Below, piece by piece: positions 24,895 to 32,502 of a stretch of DNA of 39,166 bases. Origin of the DNA: MGOM01 sp035693825 (GTDB taxonomy: Bacteria > Chloroflexota > Anaerolineae > Anaerolineales > E44-bin32); NCBI GenBank assembly GCA_035693825.1, contig DASSGB010000257.1:1-39166 (forward strand). Direction: 5' to 3'. The position numbers and the translations under genes are program-made. The notes beneath the pieces were generated by a model. That model saw nothing but the letters and a program-made list of their open reading frames with translations, did not search any database and had not been told where the DNA came from. Within the stretch, counting starts at the first letter, position 1. Each line of letters begins with the position of its first letter.

Positions 24895-25581
24895 ATGAAG
24901 AGTAACAAGCTTCGCTTTGGGGTGGCTGCGCTGATCGTGGCCACCGTCGCCTGCTCCTTGTCGCCGTCGAACCCCACCGTCACTCCTTCGCCGGCGGTCC
25001 CCACAGACACCGCCACGCCCGCCGCTACCGACACGGCCACACCCATCGTCACCGAGACCGTTACGCCCCTGCCCTCAGGCGCCGGCCCCTGCCTGGCGAC
25101 GACGGCGGTCGGGGTGACGACCTACACGCGGCCGTCATTGCTGGCCGACGTGTTCAGCACCGTTCCGCTGCCTCCGGACACGCCCATTACGTCGCGCAGT
25201 GCCGACGGTTGGCTCGGCTTCGATCCCGGGGTGGCGCAGGCCGCCAACATCGGAGTCTTCCGCCTGCGCTGGCTTCCGCCGGACGCGCCCGTCACCCTGA
25301 CCGGCAACTGCGCCGGTTTGCCCGTCGAACCCTGGGTGCCCGAGCCGGGCGCGTGCTACGAGATGGTCATGGGGCCGGTCGAGGTGCACGCGGCGGCCGA
25401 TCCGGCTTCGGCTGTGAGCGCCACGCTCAACGTCGGTGACTTCGCGGCTATCCTTGGCCGCACGGCGACCGGCTGGCTGTTCGTGAATGGCGATGAAGCC
25501 AACACGCCCGGGGTCGTTGGTTTCATCCCCGAGCTCGACATGAACGCCAACGGGCCCTGCGATTCGATCCCGAACGTGTAG
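24895..25581 (+). CDS. Lipoprotein with PT linker and SH3-like repeats
   Basis: A 228-residue exported lipoprotein: signal peptide ending in T-V-A-C20 (Thr at -3 is unusual), a Thr/Pro/Ala linker to about residue 62, then two beta modules with 'VTTYTRPSLLADVFSTVPLPPDTPITSRSADGWLGFD' and 'VEVHAAADPASAVSATLNVGDFAAILGRTATGWLFV', each an SH3b-like pattern (x-VHxxPS...). Such domains usually bind the cell wall or glycans. I took the ATG at 24895 (GTGAGGGAAGC before it) because the signal peptide begins there; an upstream in-frame start at 24757 would add 46 non-signal residues. A hairpin and a T-rich terminator follow. Confidence 0.82.
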   Translation: MKSNKLRFGVAALIVATVACSLSPSNPTVTPSPAVPTDTATPAATDTATPIVTETVTPLPSGAGPCLATTAVGVTTYTRPSLLADVFSTVPLPPDTPITSRSADGWLGFDPGVAQAANIGVFRLRWLPPDAPVTLTGNCAGLPVEPWVPEPGACYEMVMGPVEVHAAADPASAVSATLNVGDFAAILGRTATGWLFVNGDEANTPGVVGFIPELDMNANGPCDSIPNV

Positions 25582-25588
25582 AGTGAAT

Positions 25589-25619
25589 CAGACCCGGTTT
25601 CCGAAGGAAACCGGGTCTG
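25589..25619. repeat. Dispersed CCCGGTTT hairpin, copy 3
   Basis: 14-bp perfect stem (25589-25602 with 25606-25619) around GAA. Its inner part ACCCGGTTTCCGAAGGAAACC is identical to copy 4 at 28750, so these two are the most recent pair. Begins seven bp after the lipoprotein stop. Confidence 0.85.
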
Positions 25620-25635
25620 GGATCTGGCAACACAG

Positions 25636-25670
25636 CGAGGGAGCCTCATGGCTCCCTCGTTTCCTTGCTT
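25636..25670 (+). terminator. Intrinsic terminator after the SH3 lipoprotein gene
   Basis: 10-bp stem (25636-25645 with 25650-25659), TCAT loop, then TTTCCTTGCTT. The only hairpin besides the riboswitch one that has a T-rich tail. Confidence 0.65.
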
Positions 25671-25702
25671 AAGAGCACGGATGCAGGGTGGGGCGCAGGC
25701 CC

Positions 25703-26755
25703 TTACGCGCCCGGCGCAGAAGACCTTTCGCTCGAGTGGCCGGGGAAGACTTTCCCGCCGGGCCGGACGACGGTGTACGCGTAATTCACGGCCACCGTGA
25801 CCTGCCCATAGCCGGTGACGATGAGGTTGAGGGGAGTTTCATCCTCTTGGAGCGCAACGTCGCCCGCGGCATACACTCCGGGCAGGTTCGTCTCCATCTT
25901 GTTGTTGACCTTGATGTAGCGCCGGCCGATCGTCTCCAATCCCCACTCGCGAATCGGACCCAGGTCGGCCTTGAAACCCAGCGCCAGGATGACTTCGTCC
26001 ACGGGCAGCGTGGCCGTCTCCTGGGTTCGGTTGTCGAAGATGACCGCCTGCTCGACCCGCCCGTCCCCCTGCAGCTCGCGCAGTTCGTAGAAGAGCTTGA
26101 CTTCCACACCGGAGGCCTTGAGCGCGTTGACCGAAGAGTCGTGGGCTCGAAAGCCTTCGCGCCGGTGGATCAGCGTGACGTGAGTCGCCAGGGGCTCGAG
26201 CGCCAGGGACCAGTCGACGGCCGAATCGCCTCCGCCGACGATGAGGACGCGTTTGCCGGCGTAGGCTTGCAGGTCTTGCACCAGGTAGGCGACGCCGCGG
26301 CCTTCGTAGCGCGTGACGCTTTCGTTGGCCAGCTTGGCCGGCTCGAAGGCGCCGATGCCCGCGGCGAGGACCACGGTGCGCGTCAGATGCTCCGCCTTGT
26401 CGGTCTCGATCCGCCAGCATGTCTCGCCCTCGGGTCCGCCCGGCAGGGGCACCCGGGTGAGATGCAGGGCGCGCTCGCCCAGGGCCAGCGCCGGTTTCCA
26501 CTGCGCCGCCTGGGCGACCAGATTCGCCACCAGCTCTTTTGAACGAATGGCGGTGAAGCCGGGCGTGTCGTAGATCATCTTCTCCGGGTACAGCGCGATG
26601 AGTTGCCCGCCCATCTGCGGCAGGGCGTCGATGAGCTTAACCCGAAGCTCGCGCAGGCCGGCGTAGAACGCGCCGAACAAGCCGCTCGGCCCGGCGCCGA
26701 TGATGGTCACGTCGTAGAGATCGGAAGGAATCGATGTTGACACAGGCAGGCTCAC
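25703..26755 (-). CDS. Ferredoxin-NADP+ reductase, thioredoxin-reductase-like
   Basis: A 350-residue FAD enzyme of the TrxR-like ferredoxin-NADP+ reductase group. FAD-binding GAGPSGLFGAFYAGL near the N-terminus, NADP-binding GGGDSAVDWSLAL in the middle, and the late FAD motif YAAGDVALQEDE are intact. The redox CxxC of thioredoxin reductase is absent, as expected. It would move electrons between ferredoxin and NADP(H) in the cytoplasm. I chose the GTG at 26755 because a TATAAT -10 box (26768-26773) lies 12 bp upstream and would otherwise be inside codons 10-12 of the longer frame starting at 26800. A second GTG at 26743 is possible. Confidence 0.9.
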   Translation of the reverse strand: MSLPVSTSIPSDLYDVTIIGAGPSGLFGAFYAGLRELRVKLIDALPQMGGQLIALYPEKMIYDTPGFTAIRSKELVANLVAQAAQWKPALALGERALHLTRVPLPGGPEGETCWRIETDKAEHLTRTVVLAAGIGAFEPAKLANESVTRYEGRGVAYLVQDLQAYAGKRVLIVGGGDSAVDWSLALEPLATHVTLIHRREGFRAHDSSVNALKASGVEVKLFYELRELQGDGRVEQAVIFDNRTQETATLPVDEVILALGFKADLGPIREWGLETIGRRYIKVNNKMETNLPGVYAAGDVALQEDETPLNLIVTGYGQVTVAVNYAYTVVRPGGKVFPGHSSERSSAPGA

Positions 26756-26767
26756 CGAAGAGTGCGG

Positions 26768-26773
26768 ATTATA
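26768..26773 (-). promoter_or_regulatory. TATAAT -10 box of the ferredoxin-NADP reductase gene
   Basis: Perfect TATAAT on the minus strand, 12 bp before the GTG at 26755, touching the repeat palindrome at 26775. The transcript would be leaderless or nearly so. Confidence 0.5.
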
Positions 26774-26774
26774 C

Positions 26775-26801
26775 AGTGGCCAGGGGTGACCCCTTGCCAC
26801 T
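26775..26801. repeat. AGTGGCCAGGGGT palindrome between rhomboid stop and reductase promoter
   Basis: 13-bp arms with one mismatch (26775-26787 with 26789-26801). It is a near copy of the palindrome at 15205 and ends at the base before the rhomboid stop codon. Confidence 0.8.
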
Positions 26802-27548
26802 TCACGGTGCCACCCACAACACGAAGGCGGCGAGTGCCAGCAGACCGATGGCGGCCCCCAGGGCGCGCGAGCGGATGGTCACCCACCGCCGCCGATCGAC
26901 AAAGGTGGTCTTCCCATCGATCGTCGGTACGATCTCAAGCCGAGGTCCGAAGAGCAGCGCGCTGCCGGCACCGGCCACGAGTCCCCCGAGATGCCCCCAG
27001 GCGTCGATGCCCGGCGTCAGGCTGATGACCAGGTTGAGCGCCAGGACGACACCGATCTGGCGGAGTTGAGCCTGCGCGCCCGGGCCGAACTGCCGCCGAT
27101 GGATGGCGATGAACACGCCCAGCGCGCCCAGCAGACCGAAGATGGCGCCCGAGGCGCCCACGGAGGGCCTGGGATTCATCGCCAGGCTGAGGACGATACC
27201 CGTGACACCCGAAAGCAGGTATACCGCCACGAGTCGCTGAGAGCCGAAGAAATGCTCCACGGCCGGCCCCAGGGCATAGAACGAGTACATGTTGACCATA
27301 AGATGGAGGAACCCGCCGTGGATGAAGATCGGCGAAATCAGGCGCCACATCTGCCCTGCCTCAAGGGCGGCCCGGTCCTTCATCCCCAGGATGAGAACGA
27401 CGTCCGTCCCGGCGATAAGGGTGGCGGCCAACTGAGCGGCGAAGACGACCCCGGTGAGGGCCATGAGTCCCAGGGTGGCCGGGGCGCGCCAGCGGAGCCG
27501 GCCCAGCGTGGACTCCGAGGCCGGCGCCGGCGCGGGCGATGAATTCAC
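26802..27548 (-). CDS. Rhomboid family intramembrane serine protease
   Basis: A 248-residue rhomboid with about six spans. Catalytic Ser133 in G-A-S133-G and His186 in WGHLGG are present, with the H82-x3-N86 oxyanion region (LHLMVNMY). The protease should cut membrane proteins within or beside the bilayer; substrate unknown. I chose the GTG at 27548 because it overlaps the guanylate kinase stop (GTGA), giving tight coupling; the frame continues to 27803 but that part is antisense to gmk codons. Order gmk then rhomboid on the minus strand. Confidence 0.9.
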   Translation of the reverse strand: MNSSPAPAPASESTLGRLRWRAPATLGLMALTGVVFAAQLAATLIAGTDVVLILGMKDRAALEAGQMWRLISPIFIHGGFLHLMVNMYSFYALGPAVEHFFGSQRLVAVYLLSGVTGIVLSLAMNPRPSVGASGAIFGLLGALGVFIAIHRRQFGPGAQAQLRQIGVVLALNLVISLTPGIDAWGHLGGLVAGAGSALLFGPRLEIVPTIDGKTTFVDRRRWVTIRSRALGAAIGLLALAAFVLWVAP

Positions 27549-28162
27549 AAAGACACCTGGCGCGGGCGCGTGCGGTGGTGCTCGGCCTCGACGATCGACA
27601 GTATCATGTCCACCGTGTGATCGAGGCGATGGTCGGCGTTGACCACCACGTAGTCGAACATGTCCACCTGGCGCAGCTCCTGGCGGGCGGTATCCAGGCG
27701 TAGCCGCAGCTCGTCGGGCGATTCCGTGTGGCGGGCCGCCAGGCGCGACGAGAGCTCTTCCTCCGTCCGGGTGGACAAGAAGATGAGCAGCGCCTCCGGA
27801 CACAAGGAGCGGATGGTCGCCGCGCCCTGCACGTCGATGCGCAGAATGACGTCGCGCCCGCTGTCCAGCGCCTGCCGGACCTGTTCGCGCGGAATGCCCT
27901 TGAAGTCGTTGTAGACCCGGGCGTGCTCGAGCAGTTCGCCGCGCTCGATCATACGGGCGAAGCTGTCCTGCGACACAAAGAAGTAGTCGCGGCCGTCGAT
28001 TTCGTTGGGGCGTTTGGGGCGGGTGGTGGCCGTCACGACGAAATGGAACGGCAGACCGCGTTCCTTCATGCGCTGCATCACGGCATCTTTGCCAACGCCG
28101 GACGGCCCGGAGATCACGATGAGTAGAGGCGACGCTTGGCGCTCCAGCAAGTTGGCGAACAC
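27545..28162 (-). CDS. gmk: Guanylate kinase with GKD P-loop
   Basis: A 205-residue guanylate kinase (GMP + ATP to GDP + ADP), cytoplasmic. The P-loop is GPSGVGKDAV (residues 19-28), with Asp26 where most bacterial enzymes have Ser/Thr; this variant is also known in plant organellar guanylate kinases, so it need not mean loss of function. The GMP-binding stretch 'TTRPKRPNEIDGRDYFFVS' and the lid region 'RLAARHTESPDELRLRLDTARQEL' are intact. The start is the GTG at 28162 (AGGG upstream); a longer frame to 28234 adds Arg-rich residues. It overlaps the rhomboid start by four bases. Confidence 0.93.
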   Translation of the reverse strand: MFANLLERQASPLLIVISGPSGVGKDAVMQRMKERGLPFHFVVTATTRPKRPNEIDGRDYFFVSQDSFARMIERGELLEHARVYNDFKGIPREQVRQALDSGRDVILRIDVQGAATIRSLCPEALLIFLSTRTEEELSSRLAARHTESPDELRLRLDTARQELRQVDMFDYVVVNADHRLDHTVDMILSIVEAEHHRTRPRQVSL

Positions 28163-28271
28163 GCTTGATGACCCTCGGCCGTTCGCCCCGCGGGCGGGCG
28201 CCCGCAGGACGCCGGCCCGCCTGCGCCGCACCAAACGAAGCGCAGGTGCAGGCGGACGGGGGAGGGATCAG

Positions 28272-28277
28272 TATAAT
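28272..28277 (+). promoter_or_regulatory. TATAAT -10 box of the FmdB-type gene
   Basis: TATAAT in the context GTATAATCC, about 58 bp before the GTG at 28336. Transcription would start near 28285, where a short ATG frame of six codons begins; this may be a tiny leader peptide or chance. Confidence 0.5.
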
Positions 28278-28335
28278 CCATGCTATGAATTCGCCGCGGG
28301 CCTGATCGCCTGCGGCTTCCAGGAAGATCCACAGC

Positions 28336-28731
28336 GTGCCGACGTACGACTACCGCTGCCAGGATTGCCGCAAACGGTCCTCCATCCGGCAATCGTATGA
28401 CGATTACGGCCGCCAGCCGGTCACCTGCCCGCACTGCGGCAGCGCCAACCTGAAACGGTTGATCGGGCGGGTGCGCCTGCTGCGCTCGGAGGACTCGCGC
28501 CTCGATTCGCTCGCCGACCCCTCGGAATGGGGCGACATCGACGAGAACGACCCACGCTCGATGGCCCGGGCCATGCGCCGCATGGGGCAGGAGATGGGCG
28601 AAGACCTCCCGACGGAGTTCGACGAGGTGGTCGACCGGCTGGAATCGGGCGAGGATCCGGAGGCCATCGAGAAGAGCATGCCCGATCTCGGCAGCCCCGG
28701 CGACGGCGGCGACGATTTTGACTTCGATTGA
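28336..28731 (+). CDS. FmdB-family zinc-ribbon protein with long acidic tail
   Basis: A 131-residue protein. Residues 1-37 are an FmdB-type zinc ribbon (MPTYDYRC, Cys8, Cys11, Cys31, Cys34; CPHCGS). This family is usually about 70-110 residues and its function is poorly defined (regulator of formamidase in one organism). The rest is acidic and helical, ending in Asp/Gly/Phe (DDFDFD). GTG start with AGGAAG upstream. It is divergent from gmk and followed by the fourth CCCGGTTT hairpin. Confidence 0.85.
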   Translation: MPTYDYRCQDCRKRSSIRQSYDDYGRQPVTCPHCGSANLKRLIGRVRLLRSEDSRLDSLADPSEWGDIDENDPRSMARAMRRMGQEMGEDLPTEFDEVVDRLESGEDPEAIEKSMPDLGSPGDGGDDFDFD

Positions 28732-28749
28732 GACATCCGGGCGCTGAAC

Positions 28750-28782
28750 CCGAACCCGGTTTCCGAAGGAAACCGGGTTCGG
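28750..28782. repeat. Dispersed CCCGGTTT hairpin, copy 4
   Basis: 15-bp perfect stem (28750-28764 with 28768-28782) around GAA, then CATTTCTC. Lies between convergent stops of the FmdB-type and SH3 lipoprotein genes. It is an extended twin of copy 3. Confidence 0.87.
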
Positions 28783-28789
28783 CATTTCT

Positions 28790-29569
28790 CTAATCGGGCC
28801 ACGGGATCGGCACCGAGTCGGTGTAGCCGTGTTTCTCGACGGCGTACAGCCGCCCGCTCGACTCGGATGAGCAGCCGCTCTCGTCCTCGAAGGTGTACGA
28901 CGTGCCGTCGATGGCGACCACGACGAAGATCAGGTTCCCGTCCTGGCACACGTTGGCTTCGATCATGTAGCCGCGGTCGTCGTCGGTGGTCATCGCCACC
29001 CGCTGCCAGCTGACGGTCACCTCGTCTCCCTGCCGCGTGGCGGTGACGCCCTTGGGCGGGCCGTACAACGTGGATTGCGGCAGGCGGGTGCGAATGACAC
29101 TGACGCTGAATACGTCGCCGGTGACCTCCACGACCGAGGCCGCCACCCAGCAGGCATACCAGAGTTTGTCGAAACGAACCCACAGCCAGGAGCCGTTGGA
29201 GTTTCGATTCCACAGCGCTCCGTGGTCCCCTTCGTACAGATCGCCGGCATGCAGGTAGTTCTTGTTGGGCCCGTAGCGGCAGTGGGCCTGCTGGTTGACG
29301 GTGACGTCGGGAAAGTCGAAGGTGGGCGTGGGGGTGATGGTGGGTGTGTCGGTGATCGTCGGTGAGGGCGTGATCGTTGCCGTGGGCGTTGGCGTGCGAG
29401 TCTTCGTGGGCGTGGCGGTCGGGGTGGACGTATTCGTCGGCGTGGGTGTGGGCGTGGCGAATAGTGCGCTGACGCTCTGACAACCGCTGGCGGTGAGCGC
29501 CAGCAGGAGGGCCGCAAGGCCCACCCCGACCTTCGTTCTTGGTGATCTCCATGAAGCGGAAGGTCTCAT
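28790..29569 (-). CDS. Lipoprotein with PT linker, SH3-like domain and Fn3-like end
   Basis: A 259-residue exported lipoprotein. After an Arg/Lys-rich start and hydrophobic stretch comes a lipobox (A-S-G-C30). A strict TPT/TPTAT linker covers about 40-85. Then an SH3b-like unit (NQQAHCRYGPNKNYLHAGDLYEGDHGALWNRNSNGSWLWVRF) and a C-terminal beta domain with 'PKGVTATRQGDEVTVSWQRV', an Fn3-like pattern. Function unknown; envelope binding is likely. ATG at 29569, with TAGAAT at 29579-29584 immediately upstream, so perhaps a leaderless transcript. Confidence 0.83.
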   Translation of the reverse strand: MRPSASWRSPRTKVGVGLAALLLALTASGCQSVSALFATPTPTPTNTSTPTATPTKTRTPTPTATITPSPTITDTPTITPTPTFDFPDVTVNQQAHCRYGPNKNYLHAGDLYEGDHGALWNRNSNGSWLWVRFDKLWYACWVAASVVEVTGDVFSVSVIRTRLPQSTLYGPPKGVTATRQGDEVTVSWQRVAMTTDDDRGYMIEANVCQDGNLIFVVVAIDGTSYTFEDESGCSSESSGRLYAVEKHGYTDSVPIPWPD

Positions 29570-29578
29570 GGCAGTGGC

Positions 29579-29584
29579 ATTCTA
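29579..29584 (-). promoter_or_regulatory. TAGAAT -10 box of the SH3 lipoprotein gene
   Basis: TAGAAT on the minus strand nine bp before the ATG at 29569. Same layout as lipA. Confidence 0.4.
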
Positions 29585-29676
29585 CCGAAACCGCGCCGCG
29601 GACAGCAATGCCCCGTTGGGTTCATGCGGCGCGCGACCTTCGGTGTGGGCCGATCGCGAGCGAAGTGCGCAGCGGG

Positions 29677-29682
29677 TATAAT
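29677..29682 (+). promoter_or_regulatory. TATAAT -10 box upstream of the MFS gene
   Basis: TATAAT in GGGTATAATGCC, about 127 bp before the GTG at 29810, divergent from the lipoprotein gene. Confidence 0.5.
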
Positions 29683-29809
29683 GCCCGGGACGCCGCGGCC
29701 GCGCCCGCGGCGACGTTTTCCCGCCGGCGAGGTGAGCGCCAGCGGAGCGGGATGGCGCTGGAGCTACGCCGGTCTTCTTCCTGTCGGAGACCACCAAGGA
29801 TCGACGACC

Positions 29810-31054
29810 GTGATCGGGCGTTTCCGCGAAACCTATCGCGAATACCCTTCGAAGTTCTGGGTGCTGGTCGGCGCCTCGTTCGTCGACGGCCTGGGCCGCA
29901 CGACCATCTGGCCCTTCTTCGCGCTGTACATCACGCAGCGTTTCGACGTCGGCATGACCCAGGCGGGGATTCTGTTCGCCATATTCTCCGCCACCGGTTT
30001 CGTCGGCAACATGCTTGGCGGGGCCTTGACCGACCGCTTCGGCCGCAAGACGATCGTGCTCTTCGGCCTGGTGGTCAGCGCCGTGAGCTCATTGACCATG
30101 GGCCTGGTCGACCGCCTGGCCACGTTCTATCTCCTGGCGGCCTTCGTGGGCGTTCTCTCCGACATTGCCGGCCCGGCCCACCAGGCCATGGTGGCCGATA
30201 TGCTGCCCGAGGAGAAACGCGCCGAAGGATTCGGAATCCTGCGCGTGATCCACAACCTGGCGTGGATCGTCGGGCCGACCGTCGGGGGCTTGCTGGCGGC
30301 GCAGTCGTTCTTCCTGCTGTTCGTTGTGGATACCGTTTCCAGTCTGATTACCGCCGGCATCGTCTTCCGCTTGATCCCTGAAACGCGCCCGCAGGCGCGC
30401 CAAGTGGCGCAGCACGAGTCGATGGTTCAGACCTTCCGGGGCTACGGAACGGTCCTGCGGGACAACGTCTTCCTGGCCTTCATCGTCGCCTCGGCCCTGA
30501 TGAACCTGGTCTATCTGCAGATGTACAGCACGCTGTCGGTGTACCTGCGCGACGTGCACGGGGTGAGCACACGCGCCTACGGCTTCCTCATGAGCATGAA
30601 CGCCGTGGCGGTCGTAATCTTCCAGTTCTGGCTCACCCGGCGGCTGAGACCCTATCGGCCGATGGCCCTCATGGCCGCGGGCACGCTGCTGTATCTGGTG
30701 GGATTCAGCATGTACGGTTTCGTGACGACGTTCGTGTTGTTCGCCGCAGCCATGCTGATCATCACCTTCGGCGAGATGATCGTCATTCCGACCGCCCAGG
30801 CGCTGGCGGCGCGTTTCGCGCCGGAAGACATGCGCGGCCGCTACATGGCCGTCTTCGGGCTGTCGTGGGCACTCTCGGCGACGATCGGGCCGTACGGTGC
30901 GGGCGTGATCATGGACAACTTCAACCCCAACTGGGTCTGGTATCTGTCGGGCATCCTCTCGGCCCTGGCTGTGGCCGGGTTCCTGGCCCTCGATTTCCGC
31001 ACCCGGTCGCGTTTGACGGCCGCCCCCGAACAAGAAGCCGCACCGGCAACTTAA
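29810..31054 (+). CDS. MFS transporter
   Basis: A 414-residue major facilitator with twelve predicted spans. Motif A GNMLGGALTDRFGRKTIV between spans 2 and 3 is clear, and the second half repeats the pattern (FWLTRRLRPYRPMALMAAG). Likely a proton-driven exporter of small molecules. I chose the GTG at 29810 (AAGGA upstream) because the fold begins with 'RFRETYREYPSKFWVLVGASFVDGLGR'; the frame is open to 29624 but that part is upstream leader containing the TATAAT. Immediately after the stop come heptamer repeats. Confidence 0.9.
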   Translation: MIGRFRETYREYPSKFWVLVGASFVDGLGRTTIWPFFALYITQRFDVGMTQAGILFAIFSATGFVGNMLGGALTDRFGRKTIVLFGLVVSAVSSLTMGLVDRLATFYLLAAFVGVLSDIAGPAHQAMVADMLPEEKRAEGFGILRVIHNLAWIVGPTVGGLLAAQSFFLLFVVDTVSSLITAGIVFRLIPETRPQARQVAQHESMVQTFRGYGTVLRDNVFLAFIVASALMNLVYLQMYSTLSVYLRDVHGVSTRAYGFLMSMNAVAVVIFQFWLTRRLRPYRPMALMAAGTLLYLVGFSMYGFVTTFVLFAAAMLIITFGEMIVIPTAQALAARFAPEDMRGRYMAVFGLSWALSATIGPYGAGVIMDNFNPNWVWYLSGILSALAVAGFLALDFRTRSRLTAAPEQEAAPAT

Positions 31055-31058
31055 CACG

Positions 31059-31134
31059 AGTGGTCAGTGGTCAGTGGTGAGTGGTCAGTTGCAGTCTGGT
31101 CGCTGGTCACGAATCACGAATCACTCATCACGAG
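31059..31134. repeat. Two different heptamer arrays in tandem (TCAGTGG and TCACGAA)
   Basis: 31064-31091 has TCAGTGG, TCAGTGG, TGAGTGG, TCAGTTG; 31107-31134 has TCACGAA, TCACGAA, TCACTCA, TCACGAG. Both have seven-base periodicity. Sits between the MFS stop and the YceI stop (convergent). Confidence 0.85.
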
Positions 31135-31137
31135 TCT

Positions 31138-31847
31138 CTAGCCCTCCACCCCCACAAACTCCAGCTCGAGCCGCACCTGCTCCGACACGTCGGCTACGTT
31201 GGGCACCGAGGGGATGGTGAGCCCGTAGTCCGACCGCAGAATGGTGGCGGAGGCCAGCCCGCTCAGGCGCTCCTCCGATTCGGCGTTGATCGTGACTTCG
31301 AATGTCACGGGATGTGTGATGTCGCGGACGGCCAGCTCGCCCGTGACGGAGAAGGTGAATGTGTCGCCGACCGCAACGGCTGCGGGCAGACCCTCCACGG
31401 AAGTGGGGTGAAGGTCACCTCCGGAAAGTTCGCGGTCTGCAGGATGAAGGTGCGGATGGCGCGGTCGCGAAAACCGCTGTCGGTGGCGAGGCTTCCGGCC
31501 TCGATCCGAATCGGCCCTATGGCCGATTGTGCCGGCGATCCGAGGTCGATCTGGATCTCGCCCGTCACCTGAGCCGTAGAACCCACGACCGTGTTGGGGG
31601 CGCCGCGCAGGATCTCGTCGATGATGAACCGCGCCTGCGTGCTGCCCGGGTCGAGAACAAAGGTGATCACCCGGTCGACCCGAGTTGTGGCCGTCGCGGG
31701 TCGAGCAGTCTGCGGGAAGGCAGGCGGCTCGGTGGACGTCGGCGCGATGGTCGGAGAGGCCGGGGGCGCGGCGGCAGGCGCGCAGGCACCCAGCCATAAA
31801 GCAAGGGCGATGAGCGTCGTGAGGGCAGGGCGGTCACCAAACAACAT
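31138..31847 (-). pseudogene. YceI-family lipoprotein with a frameshift
   Basis: Two overlapping frames together make one YceI-type protein. The first part (ATG at 31847, GAGGAGA upstream) has signal peptide and lipobox L-G-A-C, a Pro/Thr linker, and 'FVLDPGSTQARFIIDEILRGAPNTVVGSTAQVTGEIQIDLGS...FRDRAIRTFILQTANFPEVTF'. The rest, 'TSVEGLPAAVAVGDTFTFSVTGELAVRDITHPVTFEVTINAE', lies one frame over. The frames meet at the G run at 31405-31408 (four G on the plus strand); one more base there would join them as FTPTSVEGL. So this is a one-base loss in a homopolymer, either a sequencing error or a true mutation. YceI proteins are periplasmic lipid-binding barrels. Confidence 0.8.
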
Positions 31848-32334
31848 CTGTCTCTCCTCGGCGAAATCTCGCGTTACGGAAATACGGGGCCGGCCAGCCA
31901 ACTGGACCTAAGTCCATATTTCACAAAGAATGGATGAGAAGACAGCCCGGCCGTCGACGCCAGGAACCGCATGGGATGACATGATTCATCGCGGCGAGGG
32001 CCGGGAACAGGGCCGTCTACACCCTGGAGCAAGGCGAGGCGGACGTGCCCCACTTCATTACGTCCACCTTTTGGGCTTCCCTCTCGGTGATTCCGGCCTT
32101 CGCTTGCGTTCTGGACTAGGAGTCCACCTCCAGCACAATGAGGCCCCGCCTACCCATCCGACCTATTGTGGGAGCGAAGCCACACTGTAACATGGGTGTA
32201 AGGCGCGAACCGGAAAACAGACCTACACTGTGTCTGCCATGGGTCGAGAGCGGTCTGGTACCCCGGTCCCAGCCATGGCTGTGTAACGCTTGGGAGGATA
32301 TGGCGTTGTAGCGATTACGGCATAGAGCGCTTTG
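31848..32334. other. Long non-coding region upstream of the riboswitch
   Basis: About 490 bp with no credible gene; the open frame at 31930-32190 has unfavourable content and no ribosome site. A weak promoter (TTGTGG 32166-32171, 16-bp spacer, TAACAT 32188-32193) is in the right place to drive the riboswitch RNA. Other inverted stretches (CAGCCATGGCTG near 32268) are short. Confidence 0.4.
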
Positions 32335-32425
32335 CTCCTGCGAAAAGGCAAAGCCATCGAAAGGTGGCGGCGCAAAGCTACAGGGTCTACGGCGGAAACG
32401 CCATGACAGCCAGCTGCCGAAAGGG
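32335..32425 (+). ncRNA. Cyclic-di-GMP-I (GEMM-I) riboswitch
   Basis: The RNA has the conserved order of the class I cyclic di-GMP aptamer. GGCAAAGCCATCGAAAGGTGGC (32347-32368) is the P2 hairpin with its GAAA tetraloop, next comes GCGCAAAGCTACAGGGTCTACG, then the tetraloop-receptor side GGCGGAAACGCCATGACAGCC and AGCTGCCG. Bound c-di-GMP normally changes folding of the following expression platform, here a terminator. Confidence 0.93.
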
Positions 32426-32443
32426 TCGCCCCGTGTGGGCCAT

Positions 32444-32489
32444 CAGACCTGTCAGGCAGAGCTGGCCAAACCTGGCAGGTCTGTTTTTT
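32444..32489 (+). terminator. Riboswitch-controlled intrinsic terminator
   Basis: 32444-32456 pairs with 32471-32483 (13 bp, one G-T) and is followed by T6 (32484-32489). It begins 18 bp after the aptamer and ends 13 bp before the TadE start at 32503. The sequence GGCCA (32438-32442) can also pair with TGGCC (32463-32467), a possible antiterminator. Whether the ligand turns expression on or off cannot be told from sequence. Confidence 0.9.
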
Positions 32490-32502
32490 GGGAGCGTCGA
32501 GG

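Noticed and set aside
31930..32190. 86-residue frame in the long gap
   Set aside because: No ribosome site and no recognisable pattern; the gap reads as a regulatory leader.
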